Positions 37,401 to 45,569 of a stretch of DNA of 64,000 bases are shown here, one piece after another; the first letter of the stretch is position 1, and each line of letters opens with the position of its first letter. This DNA is from an uncultured Solirubrobacterales bacterium (GTDB lineage Bacteria > Actinomycetota > Thermoleophilia > Solirubrobacterales > 70-9). Under the pieces are notes generated by a model, which had not been told where the DNA came from, searched no databases, and saw nothing but the letters and a program-made list of their open reading frames with translations. The stretch lies in NCBI GenBank assembly GCA_903939845.1, contig CAJAIJ010000057.1, positions 1 to 64,000 of the forward strand, written 5' to 3'. Made by a program: the position numbers and the translations under genes.

Positions 37401-37545
37401 ACTGCCGAGTCTGGTGTCCTTGAGGCACCAGAGCGGGGAACCCAACGAGACGAAAGTCTCCGGGGCGAATCGGAGGTCCTTCTTCCGTAGCGCAACTCTT
37501 TCAGCGCGAGCCCGTCAGCTAACCCCGTAGGCCTCAGAGAGAGGC
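37401..37545 (+). ncRNA. ydaO/yuaA c-di-AMP riboswitch
   Basis: The leader of the M23 gene carries the conserved ydaO blocks in order: CTGCCGAGTCTGG with a paired CCAGAG, GCGGGGAACCCAA, CCGGGGCGAATCGG, and GAGCCCGTCAGCTAACCCCG followed by TAGGC. The last stem, GCCTC-AGAGA-GAGGC (37531-37545), overlaps the ribosome site GAGAGAGG just before the TTG start, suggesting translational as well as transcriptional control. This class normally turns off cell-wall hydrolase genes when c-di-AMP is high. Confidence 0.92.
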
Positions 37546-37550
37546 AAGTC

Positions 37551-38093
37551 TTGACCAATTCCGCAAAGCTACACAAGGGCTTCTTGTCCGCCTTAATCAT
37601 CTTCGCAGCACTCGGCAGCACCCAGGCTTCAGCGTCTTCGGGTGGCATCATCTTGACGCCTCCTGGCGGAAGCCCGGATTCCGGCAAAAGCGTATTCCCG
37701 GTCAAGGCGGCCGTCTCCTGGGGCGATGGCCTTGGTGCCGGCCGGGGACACCAAGGTCAGGATCTGATGGCGAGTTGCCGCAAACCTGTCGTCGCCGCAA
37801 AGGCAGGCCGGGTGACAACCGTTGACTACCAGGCCTCCGGGGCCGGCAACTACGCGGTCGTTCGAGGCACTACTTCGAAGTTCGACTACGTCTACATGCA
37901 CATGATCAAACCGCCAAAGGTTTCGGAGGGCCAGAGAGTTCGTGCCGGCCAGGTAATCGGCTACGTCGGGTCCACGGGACGTTCCTCGGCCTGCCACCTG
38001 CACTTCGAAATGTGGACGCGGCCCGGTTGGTACAAGGGCGGCAATGTGAGCGACCCCACCCCTTACCTTCGACGCTGGAATCGTTCGAGTTGA
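37551..38093 (+). CDS. Secreted M23 peptidase under c-di-AMP riboswitch
   Basis: A 180-residue protein with a signal peptide (residues 1-29). The LytM/M23 zinc motifs are GRGHQGQDLMASC (His and Asp) and SACHLHFEMW (HxH). It should cut peptidoglycan peptide bridges. The TTG start at 37551 is set by the GAGAGAGG ribosome site and the end of the riboswitch; no ATG or GTG is in place. It is cotranscribed with the lipoprotein gene 4 bases downstream. Confidence 0.88.
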   Translation: MTNSAKLHKGFLSALIIFAALGSTQASASSGGIILTPPGGSPDSGKSVFPVKAAVSWGDGLGAGRGHQGQDLMASCRKPVVAAKAGRVTTVDYQASGAGNYAVVRGTTSKFDYVYMHMIKPPKVSEGQRVRAGQVIGYVGSTGRSSACHLHFEMWTRPGWYKGGNVSDPTPYLRRWNRSS

Positions 38094-38097
38094 TTCT

Positions 38098-39084
38098 GTG
38101 AATACGCGAAGTGCCAGGAAGCTGCTTCTGACCGTCTCCATCGGAGCCGCTTCGGTCTTCGCCCTCCAGGGATGTGGAGAATCGCCGCCGGAGCAGGGCA
38201 CGACTCCGGCTCCCTCCGCCAGTGACTTCCCTTCCGCGAAAGGACAATCGATCGAAGATCTGACTTCGAAAGCGGAACCCAGCAGCTTCAACCTCGCACC
38301 AGCGGGCCAGGTCTTTTCCACCGGGAAGACCAGATATTCGTTTGCCGTTCTGGATGAGTCCGGATTCCAGGTGAATGACAAAGAAGTCGCCCTGTATCTG
38401 ACAAGGGGCCCAAGAGACAGAGTCATCGGGCCGTTTCCTGCGAGCGTCGAATCGCTTGTGACAGATCCTTCGTTCCGGGCACAGACAACTTCCCAGGATC
38501 CCAGGGCCGCCAAAGCCGTTTACGTGATCAGCGATCTGAGCCTTCCCACGGCTGGTAGCTGGTTCGTACTTGCCTTCATCAAGACCGGGACTGGATTCGA
38601 GGCAGCTCAGCTACCGACCATCAAGGCAAGCAAAGAAAGCACCGTGGCCCAGATCGGGGAGCCCGCGCCGAAAGTCCACACACCGGTTCCGGCAGACGTG
38701 GGTGGCGACATCTCGAAAATCGACACGCGCATTCCCGCCGACAGCATGCATCAGTCGGATCTTGCGGACGTCCTCGGCAAAAAGCCGGTGGTCCTGCTCT
38801 TCTCCACTCCGGCGCTATGCGAAAGCCGGGTCTGTGGACCGGTTGTTGACATCCAGGCCCAGGTCGCTGAAGAAACCGGTGACGAAGTCGAGTTCATTCA
38901 CTCGGAGATCTACAACGACAACGATGCCAACAAGGGAGTCCGCCCTCCGGTCAAGGCCTTCGGCCTCCCGACAGAGCCCTGGGTATTCGCAATCGACAAA
39001 AACGGCGTCGTTCGGGATCAAATCGAAGGAGCATTCGGCATCGAAGAGCTGCGCCGGGTAGTGGACAAAGCTTCCTCTCAGTGA
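38098..39084 (+). CDS. Lipoprotein with C-terminal thioredoxin-like domain
   Basis: A 328-residue protein. The lipobox is in SVFALQGCGES (Cys about residue 26). Residues 55-180 form a beta-sandwich of cupredoxin/immunoglobulin type (TRYSFAVLDESGFQVNDKEV), and the rest is thioredoxin-like: VVLLFSTPALCESRVCGPVV carries a C-x4-C pair rather than CxxC, followed by GLPTEPWVFAIDKNGVV. It lies 4 bases after the M23 gene, so it is also under the riboswitch. It may supply reducing power or a metal chaperone function outside the membrane. Confidence 0.78.
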   Translation: MNTRSARKLLLTVSIGAASVFALQGCGESPPEQGTTPAPSASDFPSAKGQSIEDLTSKAEPSSFNLAPAGQVFSTGKTRYSFAVLDESGFQVNDKEVALYLTRGPRDRVIGPFPASVESLVTDPSFRAQTTSQDPRAAKAVYVISDLSLPTAGSWFVLAFIKTGTGFEAAQLPTIKASKESTVAQIGEPAPKVHTPVPADVGGDISKIDTRIPADSMHQSDLADVLGKKPVVLLFSTPALCESRVCGPVVDIQAQVAEETGDEVEFIHSEIYNDNDANKGVRPPVKAFGLPTEPWVFAIDKNGVVRDQIEGAFGIEELRRVVDKASSQ

Positions 39085-39096
39085 CCCAAACGGAGT

Positions 39097-39633
39097 TCAG
39101 GCCGCTCGATGGGGCGAAGCGCGGTAAAGCCGTACGGGATCGGTGATGTGCCGAAGTTGACGGAGGCCGCTATCCTCGAAATCGATTCCGTGTCCTGTTT
39201 CCCCTGCCGCCGTCCGAGCCCTGGAGGTGATCAGCACCTCGCCCGCATCGGCCAGGCTGACGATTCGGGAAGCCGTGTTGATGGTGGCCCCGAACCAGTC
39301 ACCACGACGGGACACAGCGGGCCCGTGATCAAGCCCGACCCTCACGAGCGGGAAACCTCTCTCGGGACCGATCTCACGAGTGATGCACACCGCAAGCCTC
39401 ACGGCTTCGACCGGATCCGGAATGCGGATGAGGGCACCATCTCCCATCGTGTTGACGTCGGCCGCACCGTGGCTGCGGTTGAGCTGGCAGACCCGATCGC
39501 AGAAGCCTAGGGCAAGATCGGCCGCAGCCTCGTCCCCTAGCCGCTCGGTGAGTTCCGTGAAACCGACGAGATCGGCGAAGAGAAAGCCGGCGGCTTCCCC
39601 ACTGGTTCTAGGATCGGTCAGTCGGTCGCCCAT
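39097..39633 (-). CDS. Stand-alone class III nucleotide cyclase domain
   Basis: A 178-residue protein with only the cyclase catalytic domain. GFLFADLVGFTELTERLGDE has the first metal Asp, NTMGDGALIRI the second, and GATINTASRIVSLADAGEVL the transition-state Asn/Arg region. It would make cAMP or cGMP. There is no sensor domain or membrane segment. It is convergent with the lipoprotein gene and divergent from an AraC regulator, which might be the link to transcription. Confidence 0.85.
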   Translation of the reverse strand: MGDRLTDPRTSGEAAGFLFADLVGFTELTERLGDEAAADLALGFCDRVCQLNRSHGAADVNTMGDGALIRIPDPVEAVRLAVCITREIGPERGFPLVRVGLDHGPAVSRRGDWFGATINTASRIVSLADAGEVLITSRARTAAGETGHGIDFEDSGLRQLRHITDPVRLYRASPHRAA

Positions 39634-39716
39634 GGCATCAATCTACCGACCAATAAAAACGGGCCGTGGGAGACTTCTGCAGCTTCAGTCGCGACCAGGT
39701 AAGAATCAGTTTCAGC

Positions 39717-40490
39717 ATGTCGCCTCCGGAGAACGAATCCCCACAGACCGGACCCTGGTCGGGCCAGTTGGTCCTCACCCCCGGAATGGTGATCTATACA
39801 GGTCCGGGCGGGGATGCCGACCTTCATTCGCACCACGCCATTCAGTTCATCCGGTCCATCGACTCATCGTTCGAACTAGTCGCCGACGGTGTGAGTTCGA
39901 AATGCGAAGCTGCGCTGCTACCGAGCGGGCTCGCGCACAGCCTCAGATGCGACAACTCGCCGCTCCTGATTGCTCTGGTCGAACCGTTGGGGCCCCGGGG
40001 GGCCGACTTGAATTCGTTGGCCCGTGACCGTGATCAGAGCTGCCTGGAAGAACAGTTGTCTCTCCATCCATGGGGAGATGGCGAAGATCCGGTCGAGATC
40101 GTGAGGACGACCCTTCGGGAACTACTCCCCAACCGTCCCCGTTACCCGACTCTTTCCCCTTATGTCGCTGCGGCGCTCGCCTACCTGGACGACGCGATCG
40201 AAGGCAAGCCGAGGCTCGAGCTCGCTGCCGCGTCGGCCGGCATCTCTCCGTCAAGGTTGACCCACCTGTTCACCGATGAAATCGGTATTCCATTCAGGAA
40301 CTACGTACTTTGGCTCAGGCTGCGCAGAGTGGTCGACGAGATTTCCGCCGGTGGCAATCTGACCGAAGCTGCTTTCGCCGCGGGCTTCAGTGACTCTCCC
40401 CATCTCAGCAAGGTATTCCGCGACCACTTCGGCATGAGCCCGTCAGCCTTACTCGGCATGAGAGTCGCAACCGAAACCTGGCCCAGTTGA
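39717..40490 (+). CDS. AraC family transcriptional regulator
   Basis: A 257-residue protein. The N-terminal cupin-like sensor has DADLHSHHAIQFIRSID, and the C-terminal double HTH includes LELAAASAGISPSRLTHLFT and NLTEAAFAAGFSDSPHLSKV followed by FRDHFGMSPSAL. The ATG at 39717 is preferred; GTG at 39666 is in frame and would add 17 residues. Two His in the cupin part could bind metal. The target genes are not evident; the transglutaminase-like gene follows after 66 bases. Confidence 0.87.
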   Translation: MSPPENESPQTGPWSGQLVLTPGMVIYTGPGGDADLHSHHAIQFIRSIDSSFELVADGVSSKCEAALLPSGLAHSLRCDNSPLLIALVEPLGPRGADLNSLARDRDQSCLEEQLSLHPWGDGEDPVEIVRTTLRELLPNRPRYPTLSPYVAAALAYLDDAIEGKPRLELAAASAGISPSRLTHLFTDEIGIPFRNYVLWLRLRRVVDEISAGGNLTEAAFAAGFSDSPHLSKVFRDHFGMSPSALLGMRVATETWPS

Positions 40491-40556
40491 ATCGCGTTCC
40501 ATCGTTTCAGCCGAAAAATACAAGCAAGATAGGCGCCCTACGCCTACCTTGGAGGC

Positions 40557-41318
40557 ATGGACAAGCACCTGAAAGCAACTCCGCTGCTGAACTTTCAAGA
40601 TCCCTCGATCCAACGGCTGATCGCGGACCGGGATTGGATGTCACTGGCCGAAGACCAGCGGATCGGAGCGATCTATGACTTCGTTCGAAACGAAATCGAC
40701 TTCGGATACAACATCTCGGATGATCAACCGGCCTCGCACGTTCTGGTCGACGGCTACGGACAATGCAACACGAAAACGACCCTTCTCATGGCACTCCTGC
40801 GGGGCTCCAACATCGCCTGCCGCTTTCATGGAGCGACGATCCACAAGGAACTGCAGAAAGGAGTTGTCGACGGATTCTTCTACCGGATCGCCCCGGAAAA
40901 CATCGTCCACAGCTGGGCCGAAATTCAGTTCGATGGACATTGGGTCGGGCTCGAAGGCGTCATCCTCGACGCCACGTACCTGGACGGCCTGCGCGAGACG
41001 GTCGCGAAGGATGGCGGAGCCTTCCTGGGCTTCGGTGCCGGCACCGAAGACATAGATGATCCCCCGGTTGCCTGGTGCGGAACCGACACAGCTATCCAAG
41101 CCACAGGTGTCAACCGAGACTTCGGTGTCTTCGATGACCCGGACGTCTTCTACGACCGACACGGAGCGAACCTGTCGGGGCTGAAGGCTGTCGTCTTCAG
41201 ATTGGTAGTTCGCCACCGGATGAACCGCAAGGTCGCTTCGATCAGAAGCTGCGCGCTCCCTGCGCCTACCCTCACCCGCCCGGAGCCGGCGTCGGCGGGT
41301 CAACGGACCGCGGCATGA
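40557..41318 (+). CDS. Transglutaminase-like cysteine protein
   Basis: A 253-residue protein. The catalytic Cys is in VDGYGQCNTKTTLLMALLRG, the His in NIVHSWAEIQFDG and the Asp in VILDATYLDG, the Cys-His-Asp order of the transglutaminase-like superfamily. No signal peptide is visible, so it is probably cytoplasmic. It overlaps the next gene by ATGA. GGAGG lies only one base before the ATG, an unusually close ribosome site, so the start may be slightly further in. Confidence 0.82.
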   Translation: MDKHLKATPLLNFQDPSIQRLIADRDWMSLAEDQRIGAIYDFVRNEIDFGYNISDDQPASHVLVDGYGQCNTKTTLLMALLRGSNIACRFHGATIHKELQKGVVDGFFYRIAPENIVHSWAEIQFDGHWVGLEGVILDATYLDGLRETVAKDGGAFLGFGAGTEDIDDPPVAWCGTDTAIQATGVNRDFGVFDDPDVFYDRHGANLSGLKAVVFRLVVRHRMNRKVASIRSCALPAPTLTRPEPASAGQRTAA

Positions 41319-41989
41319 TCGCCTATAGCCTGCCGCTCGCGCTAAACGACACCGCGACACTGGTCTCGCGGCTGCCGAGCGTATGGGGCGTGTGGCGAAA
41401 GCGGCGGCTGGATCCGCACATCAGAGAGGAAGTGATGGTTGCCGTCGCAGCCGCGGTCGGATGCAGGTATTGCACTTTCTCCCACCGCGAAATGGTGCTT
41501 CAAAGCGGCGAGAGCCTGATCGCACTGGCTGAGTTTGAGCAGATCCGGAATCCGGACGAGCGAGTCTTCGCAGCGGTCATCTGGGCTCAGGCGAAGGTCG
41601 AGGCAGACTTCGGATCAGTTCCGGCGGCAATCGAGGGTGAGCTCCGAGCCCGCTACAACGAACAGGAATGCCGTGACATCCAGACGGTCGCGATCGCCAT
41701 GAAGCTGATGAGTTCCTGCGGCCACGAAGCGGACGGTCTCGTCGGGCAACTGAAGGGTCAAAGTGCGAAGCGAGGGAATCTCGCCAACCAGACCCTCATG
41801 GCCTTCCTCTACTTCCCTCCAGCGATTCTCGTCTACCTGTCGCTGGCACTGAAGCGAGGATCGGCTCGCTCCCTGCTTGCCGACTTCCGCCGATTCTCGT
41901 CGGAGTTTCAACCTTGCGGATCCGCAAGTCGACCTGCGCCGGCCGAGACCCCTCACACTCACGCTGTAACGAGCAGTCCGGTCAGGTAG
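41315..41989 (+). CDS. AhpD/carboxymuconolactone decarboxylase-like protein
   Basis: A 224-residue protein. EEVMVAVAAAVGCRYCTFSH holds the CxxC...H of AhpD-like alkylhydroperoxidases, followed by the family's helical repeat. After about residue 170 there is a hydrophobic segment (LMAFLYFPPAILVYLSLALK) and a Pro-rich tail that overlaps, on the other strand, the end of the ZIP gene by 31 bases. It is coupled to the transglutaminase-like gene by ATGA. It may reduce peroxides or hold a thiol relay. Confidence 0.75.
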   Translation: MIAYSLPLALNDTATLVSRLPSVWGVWRKRRLDPHIREEVMVAVAAAVGCRYCTFSHREMVLQSGESLIALAEFEQIRNPDERVFAAVIWAQAKVEADFGSVPAAIEGELRARYNEQECRDIQTVAIAMKLMSSCGHEADGLVGQLKGQSAKRGNLANQTLMAFLYFPPAILVYLSLALKRGSARSLLADFRRFSSEFQPCGSASRPAPAETPHTHAVTSSPVR

Positions 41990-43155
41990 AGCGATAGCGC
42001 TCCGGCCGCGACCGCTGCGGAAGAAACTGGCGTCAGCAATCGCCCGGCTTCGTCCTTCATGGCGGGCACAAGCTGGACGACGACCTGAAGGATTGCGCCA
42101 ACACCGATTCCGATCAGCGCTGCCGCGAGTTCGTCCGATGAAACCGACCCTCCCACCAGGGCACCGATCACGGCCGGGCCTCCGGCGATTAGTCCGAGCC
42201 CGAGCAATGCTCTTGCCCGGGGTTTCTCCGAGGCAAGAGGCGCGACTATCGCGAGGCCTTCGGTGGTGTTGTGGATCGCGAATCCGACGATCAATGTGGT
42301 TCCAAGGGCGAGTTCTCCGACCGAGTAGGCAGAACCGATGGCAAGGCCTTCACCGAAATTGTGAAGTCCGATACCGATCGCGACCATGAGAGCCAACTGC
42401 CAGCTGGACGCGCCCTTATCGGCAGACCTGCGCCGCCGGCCTTTCATCCAGGAGTCGATCGCAGAGAGCAGCAGGAAGGCGAGACCGGCGCTGAGGAACA
42501 CCAGCGCGTCACCACCGAAGACCCCGGATCCAAGTGCGCTCAGGTCTAGCGCCTCGAGGGTGCCGTCGATTGCCAGGAAGCCGAGGAGTCCGACGGTGAA
42601 GGCGATCAGGGTGGAGGTCCACCGACGCCCGCCGCGGCGCAGGACTGGCAGGGCCAGCATGCCGAGAGTCACCGGGATCACTCCAACATAGAGACCGATC
42701 AGAATCATCGACAGCAGGAAATCGCCACCGGATTCCGGGGTCTCGACCGCGGCGGCGATGGTGTGCGGAATGACTGTCCCGGTTGACGTAAGCATCCCGA
42801 TCTCGTACGGCGAGTCCTCGACCCAGGGGTACTCGATGGTGAGAGTTTCGGTTTCGAGCCTGGCCAATGGCTCGCTTGCCCCTGTGAAGTTCACATAGGC
42901 GTCATTGACGAGCACCTGGGCCACCCGGGCCTCGTCGGGACCGGCGTTCCTGACGGTCAGTTCGATCTCACCTGGTTCCAGGACCGTCTTCTCGACCCGC
43001 AGGTCCTCGATCGGTGGTCCGGTCCTTTCCGGTAGCGAATCGCCACCGAAAGCGCCGATGGCAACAAGCACCGCTGCCACCACTGCGAGCACACCGAGGG
43101 CCATCGCCCAGACGGGAACCCGGCTTGTCGGCGTGCCGTTTGGTCGTTCGTTCAA
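41959..43155 (-). CDS. ZIP-family metal permease with extra N-terminal ectodomain
   Basis: A 398-residue protein. After an anchor (about residues 16-36), residues 50-140 form a CARDB/immunoglobulin-like domain (LEPGEIELTVRNAGPDEARV). Then come eight helices with the two ZIP metal motifs GIGLHNFGEGLAIGSAY and GFAIHNTTEGLAIV. It probably imports Zn, Fe or Mn. TTG at 43155 overlaps the multicopper oxidase stop (TTGA) and follows GAGG; an ATG at 43182 would overlap that gene by 31 bases. It is paired with a multicopper oxidase. Confidence 0.87.
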   Translation of the reverse strand: MNERPNGTPTSRVPVWAMALGVLAVVAAVLVAIGAFGGDSLPERTGPPIEDLRVEKTVLEPGEIELTVRNAGPDEARVAQVLVNDAYVNFTGASEPLARLETETLTIEYPWVEDSPYEIGMLTSTGTVIPHTIAAAVETPESGGDFLLSMILIGLYVGVIPVTLGMLALPVLRRGGRRWTSTLIAFTVGLLGFLAIDGTLEALDLSALGSGVFGGDALVFLSAGLAFLLLSAIDSWMKGRRRRSADKGASSWQLALMVAIGIGLHNFGEGLAIGSAYSVGELALGTTLIVGFAIHNTTEGLAIVAPLASEKPRARALLGLGLIAGGPAVIGALVGGSVSSDELAAALIGIGVGAILQVVVQLVPAMKDEAGRLLTPVSSAAVAAGALSLYLTGLLVTA

Positions 43156-44243
43156 GCTTCGACCTCGAAGAAGCCCATCCATCCGAGTTCGGCGAACTCG
43201 CTCTTGTGAGCGTGGAACATGAAGTGCCCCTCGTGGGGGAACCTGAGTTCGAGAATGCCGCGCTGCCCCTGCATCTGGGAGATGGTGTCGGTGAACTCGG
43301 TCGGCTCGAGTCGGGTTCCGGTCGGGTAGTAGTCGAAGAAGTTGCCGTGGAGGTGGAACGAGTTGATCGGGTCATACTCGAGCAGGTTCGTGAGATAGAT
43401 CCGGACCAGTTGGTTGCGCTTGACCTTGACCGGTTCGTGCATATAGGCGAACGGGATTCCGTTCACGAAATAGAGCTGGTTCCCGAGGCCGTCGAGTGTC
43501 GTGTTGTATCCGGCCTGGACCATTACCATCTCGTCTGCCTTCGCCCTTCCCTTCTTCGGATCGACGATGAACGTGCCGTACATGCCGCGGGCAATGTGCT
43601 CAGCCAGGGGAAAGGCGTGGCAGTGGAACAGGTGCAGCCCGAATGGCTCCGCGTCGAACTCGTAGATGGTGCGTTCGCCTGGTTGGATCAGACCGGCGCC
43701 GATACCCGGGACCCCATCCATCGCCGCCGTGTGGATGCCATGAAAATGCATCGTGTGAGGATGCGCGGAGACGTTACCGAAATCGATCCGGATTCGATCC
43801 CCCTCGTTTGCCCGAAGTGTCCGGGCGGGAATGCGTCCATCGAAGGTCCAGGCCGGAAAGTAGACACCTGGCGCTACTTCGATCTCTTTTTCGACCGCGT
43901 TGATTTCCCACTCACGAAGAACCTGCCCGTTGGGCAGTCGGGAGGTCGTCCCCCAGTCGAAATCGCGAAGTATCTCGGTCGGGTCGAAACCGTTGGCGGC
44001 ATTGTCGACCTTGGCACCCTCACGAAAGGTGGGGCCTTCGTGGGAGGCAAGCATGGTTTCGGTGTCGGCTGACTTTGAACCATCCATCTCCTGGCCGTGG
44101 TTCATCCCGGAAGACGAAGCGGTGTTCGAACCGATCAGAACACCTGCGCCACCTGCTGCGGCGGTGAGGCCGACACGACGCAGAAGCCTCCTGCGAGTCA
44201 GTGATCGGGCAGCCAGAGCTTCCGGGTCATTTCGCTGTTTCAT
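43152..44243 (-). CDS. Two-domain multicopper oxidase, Tat-exported
   Basis: A 363-residue protein with a twin-arginine-type leader (SLTRRRLLRRVGLTAAAGG). Copper ligand blocks are present: AHPHTMHFHGIHT, GLHLFHCHAFPLAEH, NSFHLHGNFFDY and HFMFHAHKSEFAELGWMG. The length and two cupredoxin domains fit the small trimeric multicopper oxidases. It may oxidise Fe(II), Mn(II) or Cu(I) outside the cell, with the product or metal handled by the ZIP permease encoded directly after it. Confidence 0.9.
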   Translation of the reverse strand: MKQRNDPEALAARSLTRRRLLRRVGLTAAAGGAGVLIGSNTASSSGMNHGQEMDGSKSADTETMLASHEGPTFREGAKVDNAANGFDPTEILRDFDWGTTSRLPNGQVLREWEINAVEKEIEVAPGVYFPAWTFDGRIPARTLRANEGDRIRIDFGNVSAHPHTMHFHGIHTAAMDGVPGIGAGLIQPGERTIYEFDAEPFGLHLFHCHAFPLAEHIARGMYGTFIVDPKKGRAKADEMVMVQAGYNTTLDGLGNQLYFVNGIPFAYMHEPVKVKRNQLVRIYLTNLLEYDPINSFHLHGNFFDYYPTGTRLEPTEFTDTISQMQGQRGILELRFPHEGHFMFHAHKSEFAELGWMGFFEVEA

Positions 44244-44261
44244 TAAGGCAGGAAATCAGAT

Positions 44262-44300
44262 TTTAGGCATGACTCACTTTTAGATTAGCCTTGGTGTGCT
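44262..44300. promoter_or_regulatory. Possible metal-regulator site before the multicopper oxidase
   Basis: The 63-base gap upstream of the oxidase contains TTTAGGCATGACTCAC (44262-44277) and, after a few bases, TTAGATTAGCCT (44280-44291). Both resemble half-matches to DtxR/IdeR-type boxes (TTAGGTTAGCCTAACCTAA), but neither is a full palindrome, so the call is tentative. Confidence 0.3.
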
Positions 44301-44306
44301 TGAGCA

Positions 44307-45551
44307 TCAAAGATATTCGAGCGGGTCCTGCGCCACACCATCGACGCGTACCTCGAAATGCAGGTGGTCACCGAAGCTGTTGCCTGTGTTTCCGACATAG
44401 CCGATCACGTCACCCTGACTCACCGCAGCGCCGACAGAAGTTCCGAATTCCGACTGGTGGGCGTAACAGGTAGAAAGCCCTCCTCCATGGTCTAGACAGG
44501 TGAAGTTTCCATAGCCGCCACTTTCAGATTCCGACTGAATCAGGATCACCGTGCCCGAATCCGCAGCCTTGATCGGCGTTCCGCCAGGCGCAGAAATATC
44601 CAAACCCTCGTGGGTTGTTCCCCATCGAGGACCAAAGGGGGAAGTCAGGGTCCCATCGATCGGCCAAATCATGCTTCCAGTTCCCGTCTTGGTGCCCGAA
44701 GGACTGGCCGTGCCGGAGGTCGATGATGCCTCGGCGATGGTCCCCTGGATCTGACTCTTGAGCTCTTCTGCGATGCCCTCCTGCTTCTCGATTCCGACTT
44801 CGATGCCACCCAGCAGGGCCACCTTGTCGGATCGGGCCGAGGCCAGACTCGCCTGACGACCCTCGAGGGAAGTCCGGGTGAGCTCAAGTTCGCGCTCCCT
44901 GAGGGCAATCTCATCGCGGGCCTTCTCGATGGTTTCTTTGGCGCTCCTGTTTCTCTCAACCGAATCCTGAGCCTGATCTCGAAGGATCCGCACTCGTTCG
45001 GCAAAGTCTTCGGTTTCATTCTGGATCGCCTCCAGGTAGGAACTCGAAGCAATGAGTCCCCCGTAGTCGGATGAGGCCAGAACAAGCGATGTGAGATCCG
45101 GAGATCCGGAGACGTAGATCGCAACCAGATTTCGGCGCAAACTGATCAATGCCCGATTCAGGTGCCGGCGCTGGACCTTGAGCTCCCGGACGGAACGTTG
45201 AAGTTCACTGATCGCCGTTTCGAGTTCCGCTTCTTTGTTCGCCAGATCTGATTCGGCGGCTGCCTCCTCCTGGCGCAGGCCGGACACTTGTATTTCCAAG
45301 GAAGAGATCTGACCTGAAATCGAGTCGATCTCGGTGGTCAGTACCCCCTGGCGGTCCTTGCCCTTTTCAATCCTGGCTTCCGCCCGATCTAGCTCTTGCT
45401 GCGGCGATACTGCACCCTGTGAGTCGCTGTTCAGTCCAGCCCAGGCCACTAAAGAGAATCCGACGGTCGCGAGGATCAGCCGGGTTTTGTCACCACTTCC
45501 GCCGCAGAGGGCTGCCATGCGGGCGCCCGGCGCCGGATCGAGGGGAAACAT
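44307..45551 (-). CDS. Coiled-coil M23 peptidase (EnvC-like)
   Basis: A 414-residue protein. A signal-type segment (TRLILATVGFSLVAWAGL) is followed by about 220 residues of heptad-rich coiled coil, a Ser/Thr/Gly linker and a C-terminal LytM domain: TSPFGPRWGTTHEGLDISAP, YAHQSEF and GDHLHFEVRVDG, all zinc ligands intact. It is the type that activates or performs cell-separation hydrolysis. ATG 45551 is 1 base from a BlaI-type operator; ATG 45518 is an alternative that would give room for a promoter. Confidence 0.9.
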   Translation of the reverse strand: MFPLDPAPGARMAALCGGSGDKTRLILATVGFSLVAWAGLNSDSQGAVSPQQELDRAEARIEKGKDRQGVLTTEIDSISGQISSLEIQVSGLRQEEAAAESDLANKEAELETAISELQRSVRELKVQRRHLNRALISLRRNLVAIYVSGSPDLTSLVLASSDYGGLIASSSYLEAIQNETEDFAERVRILRDQAQDSVERNRSAKETIEKARDEIALRERELELTRTSLEGRQASLASARSDKVALLGGIEVGIEKQEGIAEELKSQIQGTIAEASSTSGTASPSGTKTGTGSMIWPIDGTLTSPFGPRWGTTHEGLDISAPGGTPIKAADSGTVILIQSESESGGYGNFTCLDHGGGLSTCYAHQSEFGTSVGAAVSQGDVIGYVGNTGNSFGDHLHFEVRVDGVAQDPLEYL

Positions 45552-45552
45552 C

Positions 45553-45569
45553 TACTACAAACTGTAGTG
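45553..45569. promoter_or_regulatory. BlaI-type operator 3 (before the coiled-coil M23 gene)
   Basis: TACTACA-AAC-TGTAGTG, a 7-3-7 inverted repeat with a single mismatch, immediately before the first possible ATG of the M23 gene. It is the best match of the three island sites. Confidence 0.7.
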
